NCBI RefSeq assembly: GCF_963675965.1
Contig: NZ_OY780935.1
Span: forward strand, 2,654,501 to 2,718,500
DNA: 64,000 nt
Source of the DNA: an uncultured Celeribacter sp.
GTDB lineage: Bacteria; Pseudomonadota; Alphaproteobacteria; Rhodobacterales; Rhodobacteraceae
Direction: 5' to 3'
Shown here: positions 54,051 through 62,728 of the stretch, one piece after another
Position numbering within the stretch: the stretch's first letter is position 1
Layout: each line of letters starts with the position of its first letter
Position numbers and translations under genes: made by a program
Notes under the pieces: generated by a model
What the model was told of the DNA's origin: nothing
What the model saw: the letters and a program-made list of their open reading frames with translations, nothing else
Databases searched by the model: none

Positions 54051-54680
54051 CTAGTCAAGCGGCTGAGTGATGCTGTCCGGGCGCGCAAGGGTGAAACGGT
54101 CCCCCGTTCTGCAATAGAGGCCCGCACCGCCCATGCGGGCAATCGGTAGATGGGCTTCAAGATCAATTCTTGCCGTCTCTGGATCTAGAACCAGCGCGTC
54201 CTCGACATGAAGCGTCAAAATGTCCCCCAGAACGATTTTTTGGGAGGTGCGCGTCGATATTATTTGCATCAATTGACACTCCAACCGAACGGGTGACTGC
54301 GCGATGCCGGGCACGCCATTGGCAGTGGCCGGGGACATGGCGATTGCGGCCATGTCGGCTTCGCTTTCGGCATAGGGCAGGTCTGTAGCGGTCCGGTTCA
54401 TCTGTGCCGCCAGCGCCTCGGTCACCAGATTGACCGTAAAGCGTTCGGTTTCCACGATGTTGCGCACGGTGTCTTTGAGCGGTTTTTCGGGATGTTCCAA
54501 AATCCCGAGCGCCATAATCGCCGGGTCATGGCCCATCACATTGAAAAAACTATAGGGGGCAAGGTTGACGATGCCCTCGGGCGAGAGGGTGGAGACCCAT
54601 GCAATCGGGCGCGGCACGACCAGCGACGACAAAAGTTTGTAGCGTTTGCGCGCCTCGAGGGATGTCATATCGAATTGCAT
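54051..54680 (-). CDS. Flavin reductase-like, FMN-binding split-barrel protein
   Basis: A 209-residue split-barrel flavoprotein (flavin_reduct family). VVPRPIAWVSTLSPEGIVNL and APYSFFNVMGHDPAIMALG hold the usual FMN contacts. Such proteins supply reduced flavin to a monooxygenase or reduce substrates directly. ATG 54680 follows AGAGG. It lies 71 bases after the TRAP binding-protein gene, same strand, as the last gene of the nitrilase-TRAP operon. Confidence 0.85.
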   Translation of the reverse strand: MQFDMTSLEARKRYKLLSSLVVPRPIAWVSTLSPEGIVNLAPYSFFNVMGHDPAIMALGILEHPEKPLKDTVRNIVETERFTVNLVTEALAAQMNRTATDLPYAESEADMAAIAMSPATANGVPGIAQSPVRLECQLMQIISTRTSQKIVLGDILTLHVEDALVLDPETARIDLEAHLPIARMGGAGLYCRTGDRFTLARPDSITQPLD

Positions 54681-54751
54681 GGAAAAGCCTCTTTCAAACA
54701 GTGGCTGCCCTGACAAAGGACAGGACAGCCCGATCTTTTGACTGTGTTGTC

Positions 54752-55780
54752 TTATTGCGTTGCTGTGCGGTCTGCCGCGTCCAGAAGGGCCGCGAGCATT
54801 TCGGCGGTTTTGGGGTCCTCGTTCAACAGTTCGAGAACGGCGACGCGCATCTCTTTGAGAAGGGCGTCACGTTCGTCTTTCGGAAGGTAGTGAACGGTGC
54901 CGCCCATCTCTTCCCAGGTTTTGTAAGCGTTGGCCTGATCTTCCAGAACATAGTCGTAAAGCTCCGGCTCAAGGGCGGTGGCCTCTTCGCTGAGCATGGT
55001 TTGTAGGTCTTCCGGCAAAGTGTCCCACCAGATCTTGCTGACCATCATGACCTCGCCCATCACGCCATCTTCGGTGGCGGTGATGTGTTTCACGATGTCA
55101 TAGAGTTTGAGCGAGGTGAACGCGGGGGGCGAGCTTTTCATGCCGTCCACGGTGCCTTGCTGCAAGGCTGTGGCGACCTCGCTGAAGTCGATGGGCACGG
55201 CGGTGGCCCCCATAAGTTCGACGCCTTTGCGTTCGACTTTCGAGGCGAGGACACGGAGTTTTTTGCCGTTGAAGGCCTCAATCGTATCGCCGGGAAAGGC
55301 AGTCGCAAACGCCGTGTTGCCGTAGATATAGGTGCCGAGACCGACGAGACCTTTGTCGGCGCCGAGGTTCAGAAAAGTTTCGCGGAATGTCGGATCGCTG
55401 AACACCCGTTGGGCGTGGCGGGCATCTTCGAAAATCGCGGGCAGGTCGGTGACCTGAAAGCGCGAGTCGACGCCAACGAGATAGGCGGCGGGGCCGGTGT
55501 AGAATTCGACGGTGCCGAATTGCAGACCCTCGATCATACGGGCGTTCGAACCAAGTTGCGCGGCGGGGTAAAGCTCGGTTTTGATCCGGCCTTCGGAACG
55601 TTCCTCGACGCGTTCGGCAAAGCGTTTGATGGCTTCGGTCTGGACATCATTCACCGTGGCGGTGGCCAGCTTCATGGTGAACTCTTGCGCAAAGGCAGGG
55701 GAGGTGCCGAGGGTCGCGAGCAAGAGGCAGGTGCCCGCGGCTTTGACCATGTTGCGGCGGTTGGGTCGGAATAGTGACAT
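54752..55780 (-). CDS. dctP: TRAP transporter solute-binding protein (DctP)
   Basis: Periplasmic binding protein of a tripartite ATP-independent transporter, 342 aa. The signal sequence carries a twin-arginine-like NRRNMVKAAG and is cut near AFA-QEF. Family hallmarks include GSNARMIEGLQFGTVEFY and, centrally, GKKLRVLASKVERKGVELMG, where the Arg that pairs with a substrate carboxylate sits. It is therefore likely to bind an organic acid. Confidence 0.92.
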   Translation of the reverse strand: MSLFRPNRRNMVKAAGTCLLLATLGTSPAFAQEFTMKLATATVNDVQTEAIKRFAERVEERSEGRIKTELYPAAQLGSNARMIEGLQFGTVEFYTGPAAYLVGVDSRFQVTDLPAIFEDARHAQRVFSDPTFRETFLNLGADKGLVGLGTYIYGNTAFATAFPGDTIEAFNGKKLRVLASKVERKGVELMGATAVPIDFSEVATALQQGTVDGMKSSPPAFTSLKLYDIVKHITATEDGVMGEVMMVSKIWWDTLPEDLQTMLSEEATALEPELYDYVLEDQANAYKTWEEMGGTVHYLPKDERDALLKEMRVAVLELLNEDPKTAEMLAALLDAADRTATQ

Positions 55781-55815
55781 GAGAGAGCTCCATTTTAAGG
55801 GTCTAGAGAGAGGGA

Positions 55816-57090
55816 TCAGAACAAGAGTTGCGGCAGGGAGATCGCGGGCACATAGGTGATCAGAAGGAGCGCCAGCGTTTGCAGGATGATGAAGGGCACG
55901 AGGCCCGCGCTGATGCGCGAAATCGGGGCGCCGAACAGGGCATTGGAGGTGAAGATGTTCAGACCGAAGGGCGGTGTGAACATGCCGATGCTCAGGTTCA
56001 CGGCCATGATGACGCCGAAGTGGACGAGGTTCACATCAAGATGGGTGACCACAGGCACCAGCATCGGCGTCAAAAGAACGATCGCGGAGACCGGGTCCAT
56101 CAAACAGCCCACAATCAGCAGGAAGATGTTGATGGTCAGCAGGACCACCCAAGGCTCGCTCGAAGCGGCTTCGACGAAATTGACGAGGGTCTGCGGCACG
56201 CCGCTGGTGGTGAGGACCCAGGAAAACACGCCGGAGGCCGCGACGACGAGCAGGATTTGCGCGGTCAAATGGGCGGAGCTGAGCACAACGCTCCAAATTT
56301 CGCGCCAAGTGATTTCACGGTAGAAAAACCGCGCGACCAGAACGCCGTAGACGCCCGCCACGCCCGCCGATTCCGTCGGGGAAAAGATGCCGGAATAGAT
56401 GCCGCCGAGGATGACGACAGGCGTGCCGAGCGCGGGCAGGGCGGAGAGAAAGAGCGACAGGGCCTCGCCTTTTTTCGTCATTTTGGCGCCCACAGGTTTC
56501 ATTTTGCGCGACACCCAGAGGATGTATCCGACAATGACGAGGCCGAGCAGCAAAGCGGGCAGAATCCCGGCGGCAAAGAGCGCGGTGACGGATTGCTCCG
56601 AGGAGGCCGCGTAAAGGATCATCAGGATGCTGGGCGGCATGACGCTTGCGATACCGCCGGCGGAAGTGATCAGACCAAGCGAAAACTTTTCGCTGTAGCC
56701 GCCTTCGCGCAGGCTCGGGTACATCAGCCGGCCGATGGCGGCGACGGTGGCGGGGCTTGAGCCGGAGACCGCGCCGAAAAATTCGCTGGCGCCGATGGCG
56801 GTCATCGGGCGGGCGGATTTCAACCCGCCGCAGAGCATCAGGATGCAATTGACGATGCGCCGCGACACGCCGCCGCGCGACATGATCTCACCCGCGAAGA
56901 TGAAGAACGGCACGGAGAGCAGGGCGAATTTATCGAGGCCGCCGAACATGATCTGCGGCACCATCGTGGCGGGGACGCTCATTTGGGTGAGGATGGCGAC
57001 GCTCGCAGTGGTGAGCAGGACGAGATAGATCGGCAGACCGATGATCAACAACAACAGCGGCAAGCCGGCGAGAATAGCGATGAGTGTCAT
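55816..57090 (-). CDS. dctM: TRAP transporter large permease (DctM)
   Basis: The main channel of the TRAP system, driven by ion gradients. 424 aa with about 12 hydrophobic segments. VPFFIFAGEIMSRGGVSRRI, GSSPATVAAIG and the ITSAGGIASVMPPSI block are typical of DctM. It overlaps dctQ by 4 bases. Confidence 0.94.
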   Translation of the reverse strand: MTLIAILAGLPLLLLIIGLPIYLVLLTTASVAILTQMSVPATMVPQIMFGGLDKFALLSVPFFIFAGEIMSRGGVSRRIVNCILMLCGGLKSARPMTAIGASEFFGAVSGSSPATVAAIGRLMYPSLREGGYSEKFSLGLITSAGGIASVMPPSILMILYAASSEQSVTALFAAGILPALLLGLVIVGYILWVSRKMKPVGAKMTKKGEALSLFLSALPALGTPVVILGGIYSGIFSPTESAGVAGVYGVLVARFFYREITWREIWSVVLSSAHLTAQILLVVAASGVFSWVLTTSGVPQTLVNFVEAASSEPWVVLLTINIFLLIVGCLMDPVSAIVLLTPMLVPVVTHLDVNLVHFGVIMAVNLSIGMFTPPFGLNIFTSNALFGAPISRISAGLVPFIILQTLALLLITYVPAISLPQLLF

Positions 57091-57614
57091 TTGGAACCTG
57101 CCAGTGCATCTTGAACTTCGACGGGCTCGGATGCGGTGAGGAGTTGGTCTGAAACGAGCAGCGAGAGGCTGCGCACGATGCCGCCGAGGCAGGCCAGCAC
57201 AAAGGCCGCGAAGATTGAGCCATTGACGTATTGCTTGGGGATTTCTGCCACGTTGGTCACCTGAGAGAACCGGGCGACCAGCTCGACGACAAGATAGGCG
57301 TTATAGGCGAAATATCCGCAGAGGACGGTGCCAGCAACGGCGAGGACAAAGGCGACCCAGCGCGATGCGGCACGCGGCAATATAGGTTTGAGAATTTCGG
57401 CGGAGAGGTTTTCCCCGTGCAGGGTCAACCGATAGGACATCAGGCACACCGACCAGATGATGAGCAGGGTCGTGACCTCTTCGGCCCAGAAGATCGGGCT
57501 GTGAAACAGGTATCGCCCTGCAACATTGGCGGCGTTGATCACAAGGGCGGCGGCAAAGGCGAGCCCGGAGAGCAGGTTGAGCAATTGGGTGAAAACGTCG
57601 GACAGGCGTTGCAT
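57087..57614 (-). CDS. dctQ: TRAP transporter small permease (DctQ)
   Basis: Small membrane subunit, 175 aa, with four hydrophobic helices and the DctQ-type stretch RYLFHSPIFWAEEVTTLLII in the second helix region. It lies 9 bases past the nitrilase stop and is coupled to dctM. Confidence 0.9.
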   Translation of the reverse strand: MQRLSDVFTQLLNLLSGLAFAAALVINAANVAGRYLFHSPIFWAEEVTTLLIIWSVCLMSYRLTLHGENLSAEILKPILPRAASRWVAFVLAVAGTVLCGYFAYNAYLVVELVARFSQVTNVAEIPKQYVNGSIFAAFVLACLGGIVRSLSLLVSDQLLTASEPVEVQDALAGSK

Positions 57615-57623
57615 CGTTCCTCC

Positions 57624-58556
57624 TTATCCCTCGGCTTTGGTATAGGTGACCGGTGTGCGGGGCGTCGTGTTCACCCGCAGTTCGAAAACATCCGGGCGGG
57701 CGTAGTGCCCGGCGGCGTCGAAATCGAGCTTGCCCCGTGTCGCCGCGTCCAGATCGATCTCGGCGACCAGAATGCCCTCTTCGTCGAACAGCGGGCCTGC
57801 GAGGACATTGCCCAAGGGATCAAGGATCACGCTGCCGCCGCGCATCATGATGCGGTCGGGATCGGTGCGGGTGAAGGCATAGTCTTCGGGGAAATCTTTT
57901 TCCCACAACACCTGGCAGCTCGAAAACACGAAGGTGCGCCCTTCGAGGGCGATGTGTTTCATGGTCGCTTGCCAACTGTCCCGGTCGTCGGCGGTGGGGG
58001 CGCAATAGAGGTTGATGTCCTGACCATACATGGCCATGCGCATCATCGGCATGTAGTTTTCCCAGCAGATCACGGCGCCGAGGTTTCCAATGTCGGTGTC
58101 GAAGGTGGGCAATGTTGAGCCATCGCCAAAGCCCCAGACGAGACGTTCCGCGCCGGTTGGCATCAACTTGCGATGTTTGCCCAAAAGCGCCCCGTCGGGG
58201 CCAAAGAAGACCACGGTGCAATAGAGCGTGCCTGCCTCACGTTCGATGACGCCCATCACGAGGTAAAGCCCAGCTGCGGCGGCTGCCTGCCCCAGGCGCT
58301 CCGTCTCGACGCCGGGGATTTCAATGGCACTGTCGACATAGCGCCGGAACTCTTCGCGACCCGCGTCGGTGCGCACCCCGACGGAGACCTCATAGCTCTG
58401 TTCCTTGGGGTAGGCGGAAATATAGGCTTCGGGGAAAACGGCGAGGCGGCAGCCCTGCGCACCGGCCTCGGCAATCAGCACCTCCGCTTTGGCGAGGCTG
58501 GCCTCGATATCGAATGGCACGGCGCCTGCCTGAATCACTGCCGCTTTGAAAGTCAT
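57624..58556 (-). CDS. Nitrilase-family hydrolase
   Basis: A 310-residue CN-hydrolase that converts a nitrile to the acid and ammonia (or acts on amides). The catalytic triad is visible: Glu in FPEAYISAYP, Lys in KHRKLMPTGAERLVWG and Cys in GAVICWENYMP. The sequence around the cysteine is that of true nitrilases rather than amidases. It is the first gene of an operon with TRAP genes, so substrate or product is probably the organic acid they transport. Regulation is discussed with the intergenic repeats. Confidence 0.9.
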   Translation of the reverse strand: MTFKAAVIQAGAVPFDIEASLAKAEVLIAEAGAQGCRLAVFPEAYISAYPKEQSYEVSVGVRTDAGREEFRRYVDSAIEIPGVETERLGQAAAAAGLYLVMGVIEREAGTLYCTVVFFGPDGALLGKHRKLMPTGAERLVWGFGDGSTLPTFDTDIGNLGAVICWENYMPMMRMAMYGQDINLYCAPTADDRDSWQATMKHIALEGRTFVFSSCQVLWEKDFPEDYAFTRTDPDRIMMRGGSVILDPLGNVLAGPLFDEEGILVAEIDLDAATRGKLDFDAAGHYARPDVFELRVNTTPRTPVTYTKAEG

Positions 58557-58853
58557 CGCTCACCTCGATTTAGTCGATTAATTTAGACACATATATTTTG
58601 TGCGAATTTTGTGTCTGCTTGTCAATTCTGGCGCTAAAATTCAGGTTTTCGGGTATTTTTTGACGTTAAAATGATCTAAATTTCCCATATATGACTATTA
58701 ATTGGTCATATTTTTCACTACTTCGAAAATTTGTCGGACATTTTCGACACTAGATAGAACTCATTGTGTCGAATTTTTTCGACACACAAGATTCCCTTGT
58801 GTGTGTTCTGAGGGCGCATTATTTTATGGGCTTAGAGGTTCGAGGGCTGTCTG
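58557..58853. promoter_or_regulatory. AT-rich divergent promoter region, nitrilase operon / TrmB-like gene
   Basis: A 297-base AT-rich gap with two clear inverted repeats. TGTGTCGAA at 58765-58773 faces TTCGACACA at 58778-58786 across four T bases. AGACACA at 58585-58591 faces TGTGTCT at 58610-58616, near the nitrilase start. A further TTCGACAC half-site lies at about 58743-58750. The shared GTGTC core suggests one protein, most simply the divergent TrmB-like regulator, binding both promoters. Confidence 0.65.
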
Positions 58854-59600
58854 ATGTATGATTTTCAAAGCAAATTGTCGAAGCTGGGCATCAGCGGTAC
58901 GCTCTACCGGTTGTATGTGGCGGCAATCGAATTGGGCGAGGCCCCGATTTCCGATGTGGCCACGCGCGCAGGGCTGGTGCGCACCACGGCCTATGACGCG
59001 CTGTCTCGGCTGGAGGAGGAGGGTCTCGTCGCCATCGTGAAAAGCGGCAACAAGCGCATTGTCGTCGCCGAAGATCCCTCTGTTTTGCTGGAGCGGATCG
59101 AGGCCCGCAAACAGATGCTCAATGAGGTGATGCCGGAGCTGCGGTCACTCTATAACCGCGCGAAGGGCAAACCCCGCATTCGGTATTACGAAGGCCGCGA
59201 GGGGATTTTGATCGCGCTGAAAGACACCTTGAGCATCAAGGGGACAAATCCGACGTTGCTCGGTATTTTATCCATGGATGAGCTGCGTGAAGTTCCCGGT
59301 CTAAAGGAGATGGAGAATTTCATCGCCGCGCGCAAAGAAGAGGGCATCTGGCTTCGGGTGATCAGGTCTCGCATGAAAGATATCGCCTCGATCTGGCCGT
59401 CGGATTCAGGCGATCTGCGCCATCTTCGCTTCGCCCCTGAGAATGTTCTCCTGTCGATGACGACATTCATCTATGATGACAAGGTTTGCCTGATCTCGTC
59501 CATGCGCGAAAATTACGGCATGATCATCGAAAGTGTAGAGTTCGCGACAATGCAGCGGCAGTTGTTTGAAGCTCTTTGGATGACATCGTCGGAGACTTGA
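58854..59600 (+). CDS. TrmB-family transcriptional regulator
   Basis: A 248-residue regulator. A winged helix-turn-helix is at about residues 20-70 (PISDVATRAGLVRTTAYDAL), then a short coiled region, then a C-terminal effector domain of the TrmB_C/phospholipase-D-like type (IRYYEGREGILIALKD). TrmB proteins are best known from archaea as sugar regulators. GAGGG lies about 7 bases before ATG. It is divergent from the nitrilase-TRAP operon and is its likely regulator. Confidence 0.82.
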   Translation: MYDFQSKLSKLGISGTLYRLYVAAIELGEAPISDVATRAGLVRTTAYDALSRLEEEGLVAIVKSGNKRIVVAEDPSVLLERIEARKQMLNEVMPELRSLYNRAKGKPRIRYYEGREGILIALKDTLSIKGTNPTLLGILSMDELREVPGLKEMENFIAARKEEGIWLRVIRSRMKDIASIWPSDSGDLRHLRFAPENVLLSMTTFIYDDKVCLISSMRENYGMIIESVEFATMQRQLFEALWMTSSET

Positions 59601-59622
59601 TATTCTTTTATATCTGTCAGCA

Positions 59623-59660
59623 GAGGCGGGTCATTTTCGAGAAGTGAAAAGGCCCGCCTC
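59623..59660. terminator. Shared terminator between the TrmB-like gene and adh
   Basis: Stem GAGGCGGG / CCCGCCTC with a 22-base loop in the 72-base gap between convergent genes. It probably ends both transcripts; T-runs are weak. Confidence 0.6.
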
Positions 59661-59672
59661 GCTCAGGTTAAA

Positions 59673-60725
59673 TCACTCGGGTGCTTTGACGAGGATTTTC
59701 ACTTGTGATTTCTCGGCCACAAGGGCCTCGAATCCCTGGTCGACGATTTCGTCGATTGAGATGCGTTTGGTCACCAGCTTGTCGGCGCTGAAATAGCCTT
59801 GTGTCATGAGTTCCATCACCGCCGGATAGATGTTGCGATAGGCGATGGTGCCCAGAAGCTGGCGTTCCTTCAAGACGGCGGTATTGGGTTGGAACGCGGC
59901 CTCACCTTCCCAGATCGAGACGATCAGGGTCTGGCCTTCGTGCCTTGTGCTGTCGATACACTGCTGCAGAACGCGCGGCACCCCGGTCACTTCGAAGGCC
60001 ACATGAACGCCACCGGTCGCCGCGCGGATCGTTTCCACGGGATCGGTCGACATCGGATCGCTGGTGCTGGTGGCGCCCAATTCCAGCGCCTTTCTGCGGC
60101 GCTCCGGCGAGGGTTCGACCACATGAATTTGGGCCGCGCCGGCGACACGCAGGGCCTCGACCACCAAAAGACCGATCGGCCCGGCGCCGAAGACCGCGGC
60201 CGTGTCGCCCGCTTTGATCTTTGACATCCGCACTGCATGCAGCGCCACCGCCGCTGGTTCGACCAGCGCGCCCTGTTCCATCGACAGGGCGTCGGGCATT
60301 TTGTGGACCATGCTTGCGGGCACCACCGAAGTCGCGGCAAAACCGCCATGGCCGCCCGAAAGGCCGACAAACCCGAGACTGTCGCATAGGTTGTATTTAC
60401 CCTCATGGCAGGCCGGGCAGGTGCCGCAGGCGAAGATCGGTTCGATAGCGACACGGTCTCCGAGGTTCAGCCCGGTCACGCCCTCGCCCAATTCGATGAT
60501 CTCGCCACAATATTCGTGACCCATGGTGATGGGCGCCTTGTCATGGCTCAGCGGGTGCTCCTCGTCCACGGGGACGAAGATCGGCCCGGCGAGATACTCA
60601 TGCAAATCGCTGCCGCAGATGCCGGTCCAGGCGACCTTGATCGCGACCTCTCCGGGACCGGGGGTAGGGGTTTGGATATCTTCGACGCGAATGTCTTTCA
60701 CGCCATGCCAACGTGCGGCTTTCAT
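59673..60725 (-). CDS. Zn-dependent alcohol dehydrogenase (2,3-butanediol dehydrogenase-like)
   Basis: Medium-chain dehydrogenase of 350 aa. Catalytic zinc ligands Cys37 (GICGSDLHEY), His70 and Glu71 (GHEYCGE); structural zinc Cys100, 103, 106 and 114. Rossmann motif VFGAGPIGLL. The closest pattern is that of 2,3-butanediol or sorbitol-type dehydrogenases. ATG 60725 with AAGGAG upstream is clear; the upstream frame is non-coding. It follows the monooxygenase gene on the same strand, so the pair may oxidise one compound in steps. Confidence 0.88.
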   Translation of the reverse strand: MKAARWHGVKDIRVEDIQTPTPGPGEVAIKVAWTGICGSDLHEYLAGPIFVPVDEEHPLSHDKAPITMGHEYCGEIIELGEGVTGLNLGDRVAIEPIFACGTCPACHEGKYNLCDSLGFVGLSGGHGGFAATSVVPASMVHKMPDALSMEQGALVEPAAVALHAVRMSKIKAGDTAAVFGAGPIGLLVVEALRVAGAAQIHVVEPSPERRRKALELGATSTSDPMSTDPVETIRAATGGVHVAFEVTGVPRVLQQCIDSTRHEGQTLIVSIWEGEAAFQPNTAVLKERQLLGTIAYRNIYPAVMELMTQGYFSADKLVTKRISIDEIVDQGFEALVAEKSQVKILVKAPE

Positions 60726-60755
60726 GGGAGTCTCCTTGATATGTGATGAGAGATG

Positions 60756-60777
60756 CCCCCGGCCGCACGGCCGGGGG
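60756..60777. terminator. GC-rich hairpin between the monooxygenase and adh
   Basis: Stem CCCCCGGCC / GGCCGGGGG around GCAC, just after the monooxygenase stop and 31 bases before adh. With no T-run it may stabilise the upstream mRNA or reduce read-through rather than end the transcript. Confidence 0.6.
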
Positions 60778-60787
60778 GTGGCCCGGA

Positions 60788-62587
60788 TTAGGACAGGTGA
60801 TGCACTTCCTGAAGGCCGTAGACCGGGGTGTCGAGCCCCTCCAGACGGGCTTTCAATTGCAAGGCCAGGTAGAGCGAATAGTGGCGCGACTGGTGCAGGT
60901 TGCCACCCATGAACCAGAGATGCTCCTGTTGTGTTGGCTTCCACATGTTGCGCTGTTCGCCTTCCCAAGGGCCGGGGTCCTTGGTCGTGTTCGAGCCAAG
61001 CCCCCAGACCTTGCCGACCTTGTCGGCGACCTCGGGGCTGATCAGATCCGCAGCCCAGCCGTTCATTGAGCCATAGCCCGTGGCCAGCACCACCAGATCG
61101 GCGGGCAGGCGCGTGCCATCGGTGAGAACGACCGCGTCTTCCTCGAAATGATCGACGCCGCCCTTGGCGAGTTTGACCTCACCGTCGATGATCAACTGGC
61201 TGGCCCCCACGTCGATGTAATAACCGGAGCCGCGCCGCAGATATTTCATGAACAAGCCGGACCCGTCATCGCCCCAGTCGAGATCGAAACCCGCCTTTTC
61301 CAACCCCTTGTAGAACTCCGCGTCGCGCTCGCGCATCTGGTCGTAGAGCGGGATCTGGAACTCATGCATGATCCTGTAGGGCAGCGAGGCAAAGATCATG
61401 TCGGCCTTTTCTGTGGTCACGCCGTTGGCGAGGGCCTCTTCGGAATAGAGCGCGCCGAGGCCGATCTCCATCAGGCTGTCCGAGCGCACGATATGGGTCG
61501 AGGAGCGTTGGACCATCGTCACATTGGCATCGCCCTCCCAAAGCGCGGCGCAGATATCGTGGGCGGAGTTGTTCGAACCGATGACCACAACCTTCTTGTC
61601 GGCCCAAGCATCTGGCCCCTCATGTTGCGAGGAATGCTGGATCGTGCCTTTGAACGTCTTCATACCGGGGAATTGCGGCATGTTTGGCTTGCCCGACATA
61701 CCCGTGGCGAGCACGAGCTGGGTGGGGCGCAGCGTGACCTCTTCGCCGTCACGGTTGACCTTGACCTCCCAGGTGCCCGTGGCCTCGTCATAGCTCGCCT
61801 TTTGCACCTCGGAGCGGGTCCAGTAATTGATCTCCATGACTTTGGTGTACATCTCCAGCCAGTCGCCGACCTTGTCCTTGGGGGTGAACACCGGCCAGTT
61901 GTCGGGAAATTTGATGTAGGGCAGGTGGTCGTACCAGATCGGATCGTGCAGGCAGAGCGACTTGTAGCGCGAGCGCCACTGGTCGCCGGGCCGGTCATGT
62001 TTGTCCAGAACGATGGCGGGGACGCCCAGTTGACGCAGCCGCGCTCCAAGCGCGATGCCGCCCTGACCACCGCCGATGATGACGACATAGGGCTGGGTGC
62101 CATAGCCCAGATCGGCCTCCTCCGCCTCGCGGCGTTCTTTCCACGAGCTGCGGTTCTTCTGCGCGCCATGCTCTGCGCCCATAGGGCGGCGTTTGCCCCG
62201 GTTTTCCTCGAAGCCCTTGAGCTCCTGCAGGGTGGTCAGCAACGTCCAGATCCGACCGTCGCGAATCCGCATCAAAGCCCAGCCACGCCCGGTTGCGGTT
62301 TCAAATGTGAGCCAGGCCGTGATGACGCCGTCCTCCTCGGCGGGCATCTCGCCTGACTGAATCTCGAATTTGCCCGGACGGGTGTGGTCGAGCTGGCTGC
62401 GCAGCATGTCCGCCACGCCCTCGGGGCCTTCGACCGTCTTCAGGTTCCAACTGACCGCAACGAGATCGCGCCAATAGCTGTCGGTCGCGAACAACCCCGC
62501 AACGCGGTCGATATCGCCGTCCTCCAATGCGGCGTTCAGGCTGTCCAGAAGCTCCTGGGTCTGGGTTGTGGTTGAACTGTCGAGCAT
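60788..62587 (-). CDS. Flavin monooxygenase with N-terminal SnoaL-like domain
   Basis: A 599-residue fusion. Residues 1-125 look like a SnoaL/NTF2-type domain (ALEDGDIDRVAGLFATDSYW; GWALMRIRDGRIWTLLTTLQ). From 166 on it is an FMO/Baeyer-Villiger type enzyme: FAD site VIIGGGQGGIALG (169-181), NADP site VVVIGSNNSAHD (333-344) and an FKGTIQH segment (312-318) matching FxGxxxH, although the final aromatic of the full fingerprint is His322. It is upstream of adh in the operon. Substrate unknown; a ketone or amine is possible. Confidence 0.87.
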   Translation of the reverse strand: MLDSSTTTQTQELLDSLNAALEDGDIDRVAGLFATDSYWRDLVAVSWNLKTVEGPEGVADMLRSQLDHTRPGKFEIQSGEMPAEEDGVITAWLTFETATGRGWALMRIRDGRIWTLLTTLQELKGFEENRGKRRPMGAEHGAQKNRSSWKERREAEEADLGYGTQPYVVIIGGGQGGIALGARLRQLGVPAIVLDKHDRPGDQWRSRYKSLCLHDPIWYDHLPYIKFPDNWPVFTPKDKVGDWLEMYTKVMEINYWTRSEVQKASYDEATGTWEVKVNRDGEEVTLRPTQLVLATGMSGKPNMPQFPGMKTFKGTIQHSSQHEGPDAWADKKVVVIGSNNSAHDICAALWEGDANVTMVQRSSTHIVRSDSLMEIGLGALYSEEALANGVTTEKADMIFASLPYRIMHEFQIPLYDQMRERDAEFYKGLEKAGFDLDWGDDGSGLFMKYLRRGSGYYIDVGASQLIIDGEVKLAKGGVDHFEEDAVVLTDGTRLPADLVVLATGYGSMNGWAADLISPEVADKVGKVWGLGSNTTKDPGPWEGEQRNMWKPTQQEHLWFMGGNLHQSRHYSLYLALQLKARLEGLDTPVYGLQEVHHLS

Positions 62588-62698
62588 CGCAACTCCTCCT
62601 CTGTGCGTGTTTCTAGAAGGAGTATGGGGGGCTGAAATCGCGGCAATCTATGTCCGCGACGGCCATTGGCGAAAGAAAAACGATCATTGCAGCGCAGC

Positions 62699-62727
62699 AT
62701 GTTGCGCACGCAACGCCTGCGCAACAT
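62699..62727. promoter_or_regulatory. Inverted repeat, activator-site candidate upstream of the monooxygenase
   Basis: Perfect 10-bp arms ATGTTGCGCA and TGCGCAACAT with a 9-base spacer, centred about 126 bases before the monooxygenase ATG and touching the stop of the AcoR-like gene. The position is typical of an enhancer site for AcoR/NtrC-type proteins. No good -24/-12 sigma-54 promoter was found between it and the gene. Confidence 0.65.
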
Positions 62728-62728
62728 T

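Noticed and set aside
62588..62698. Sigma-54 promoter before the monooxygenase
   Set aside because: No TGGC-N8-TTGC type -24/-12 element was found, and the nearby regulator lacks the sigma-54 contact loop.
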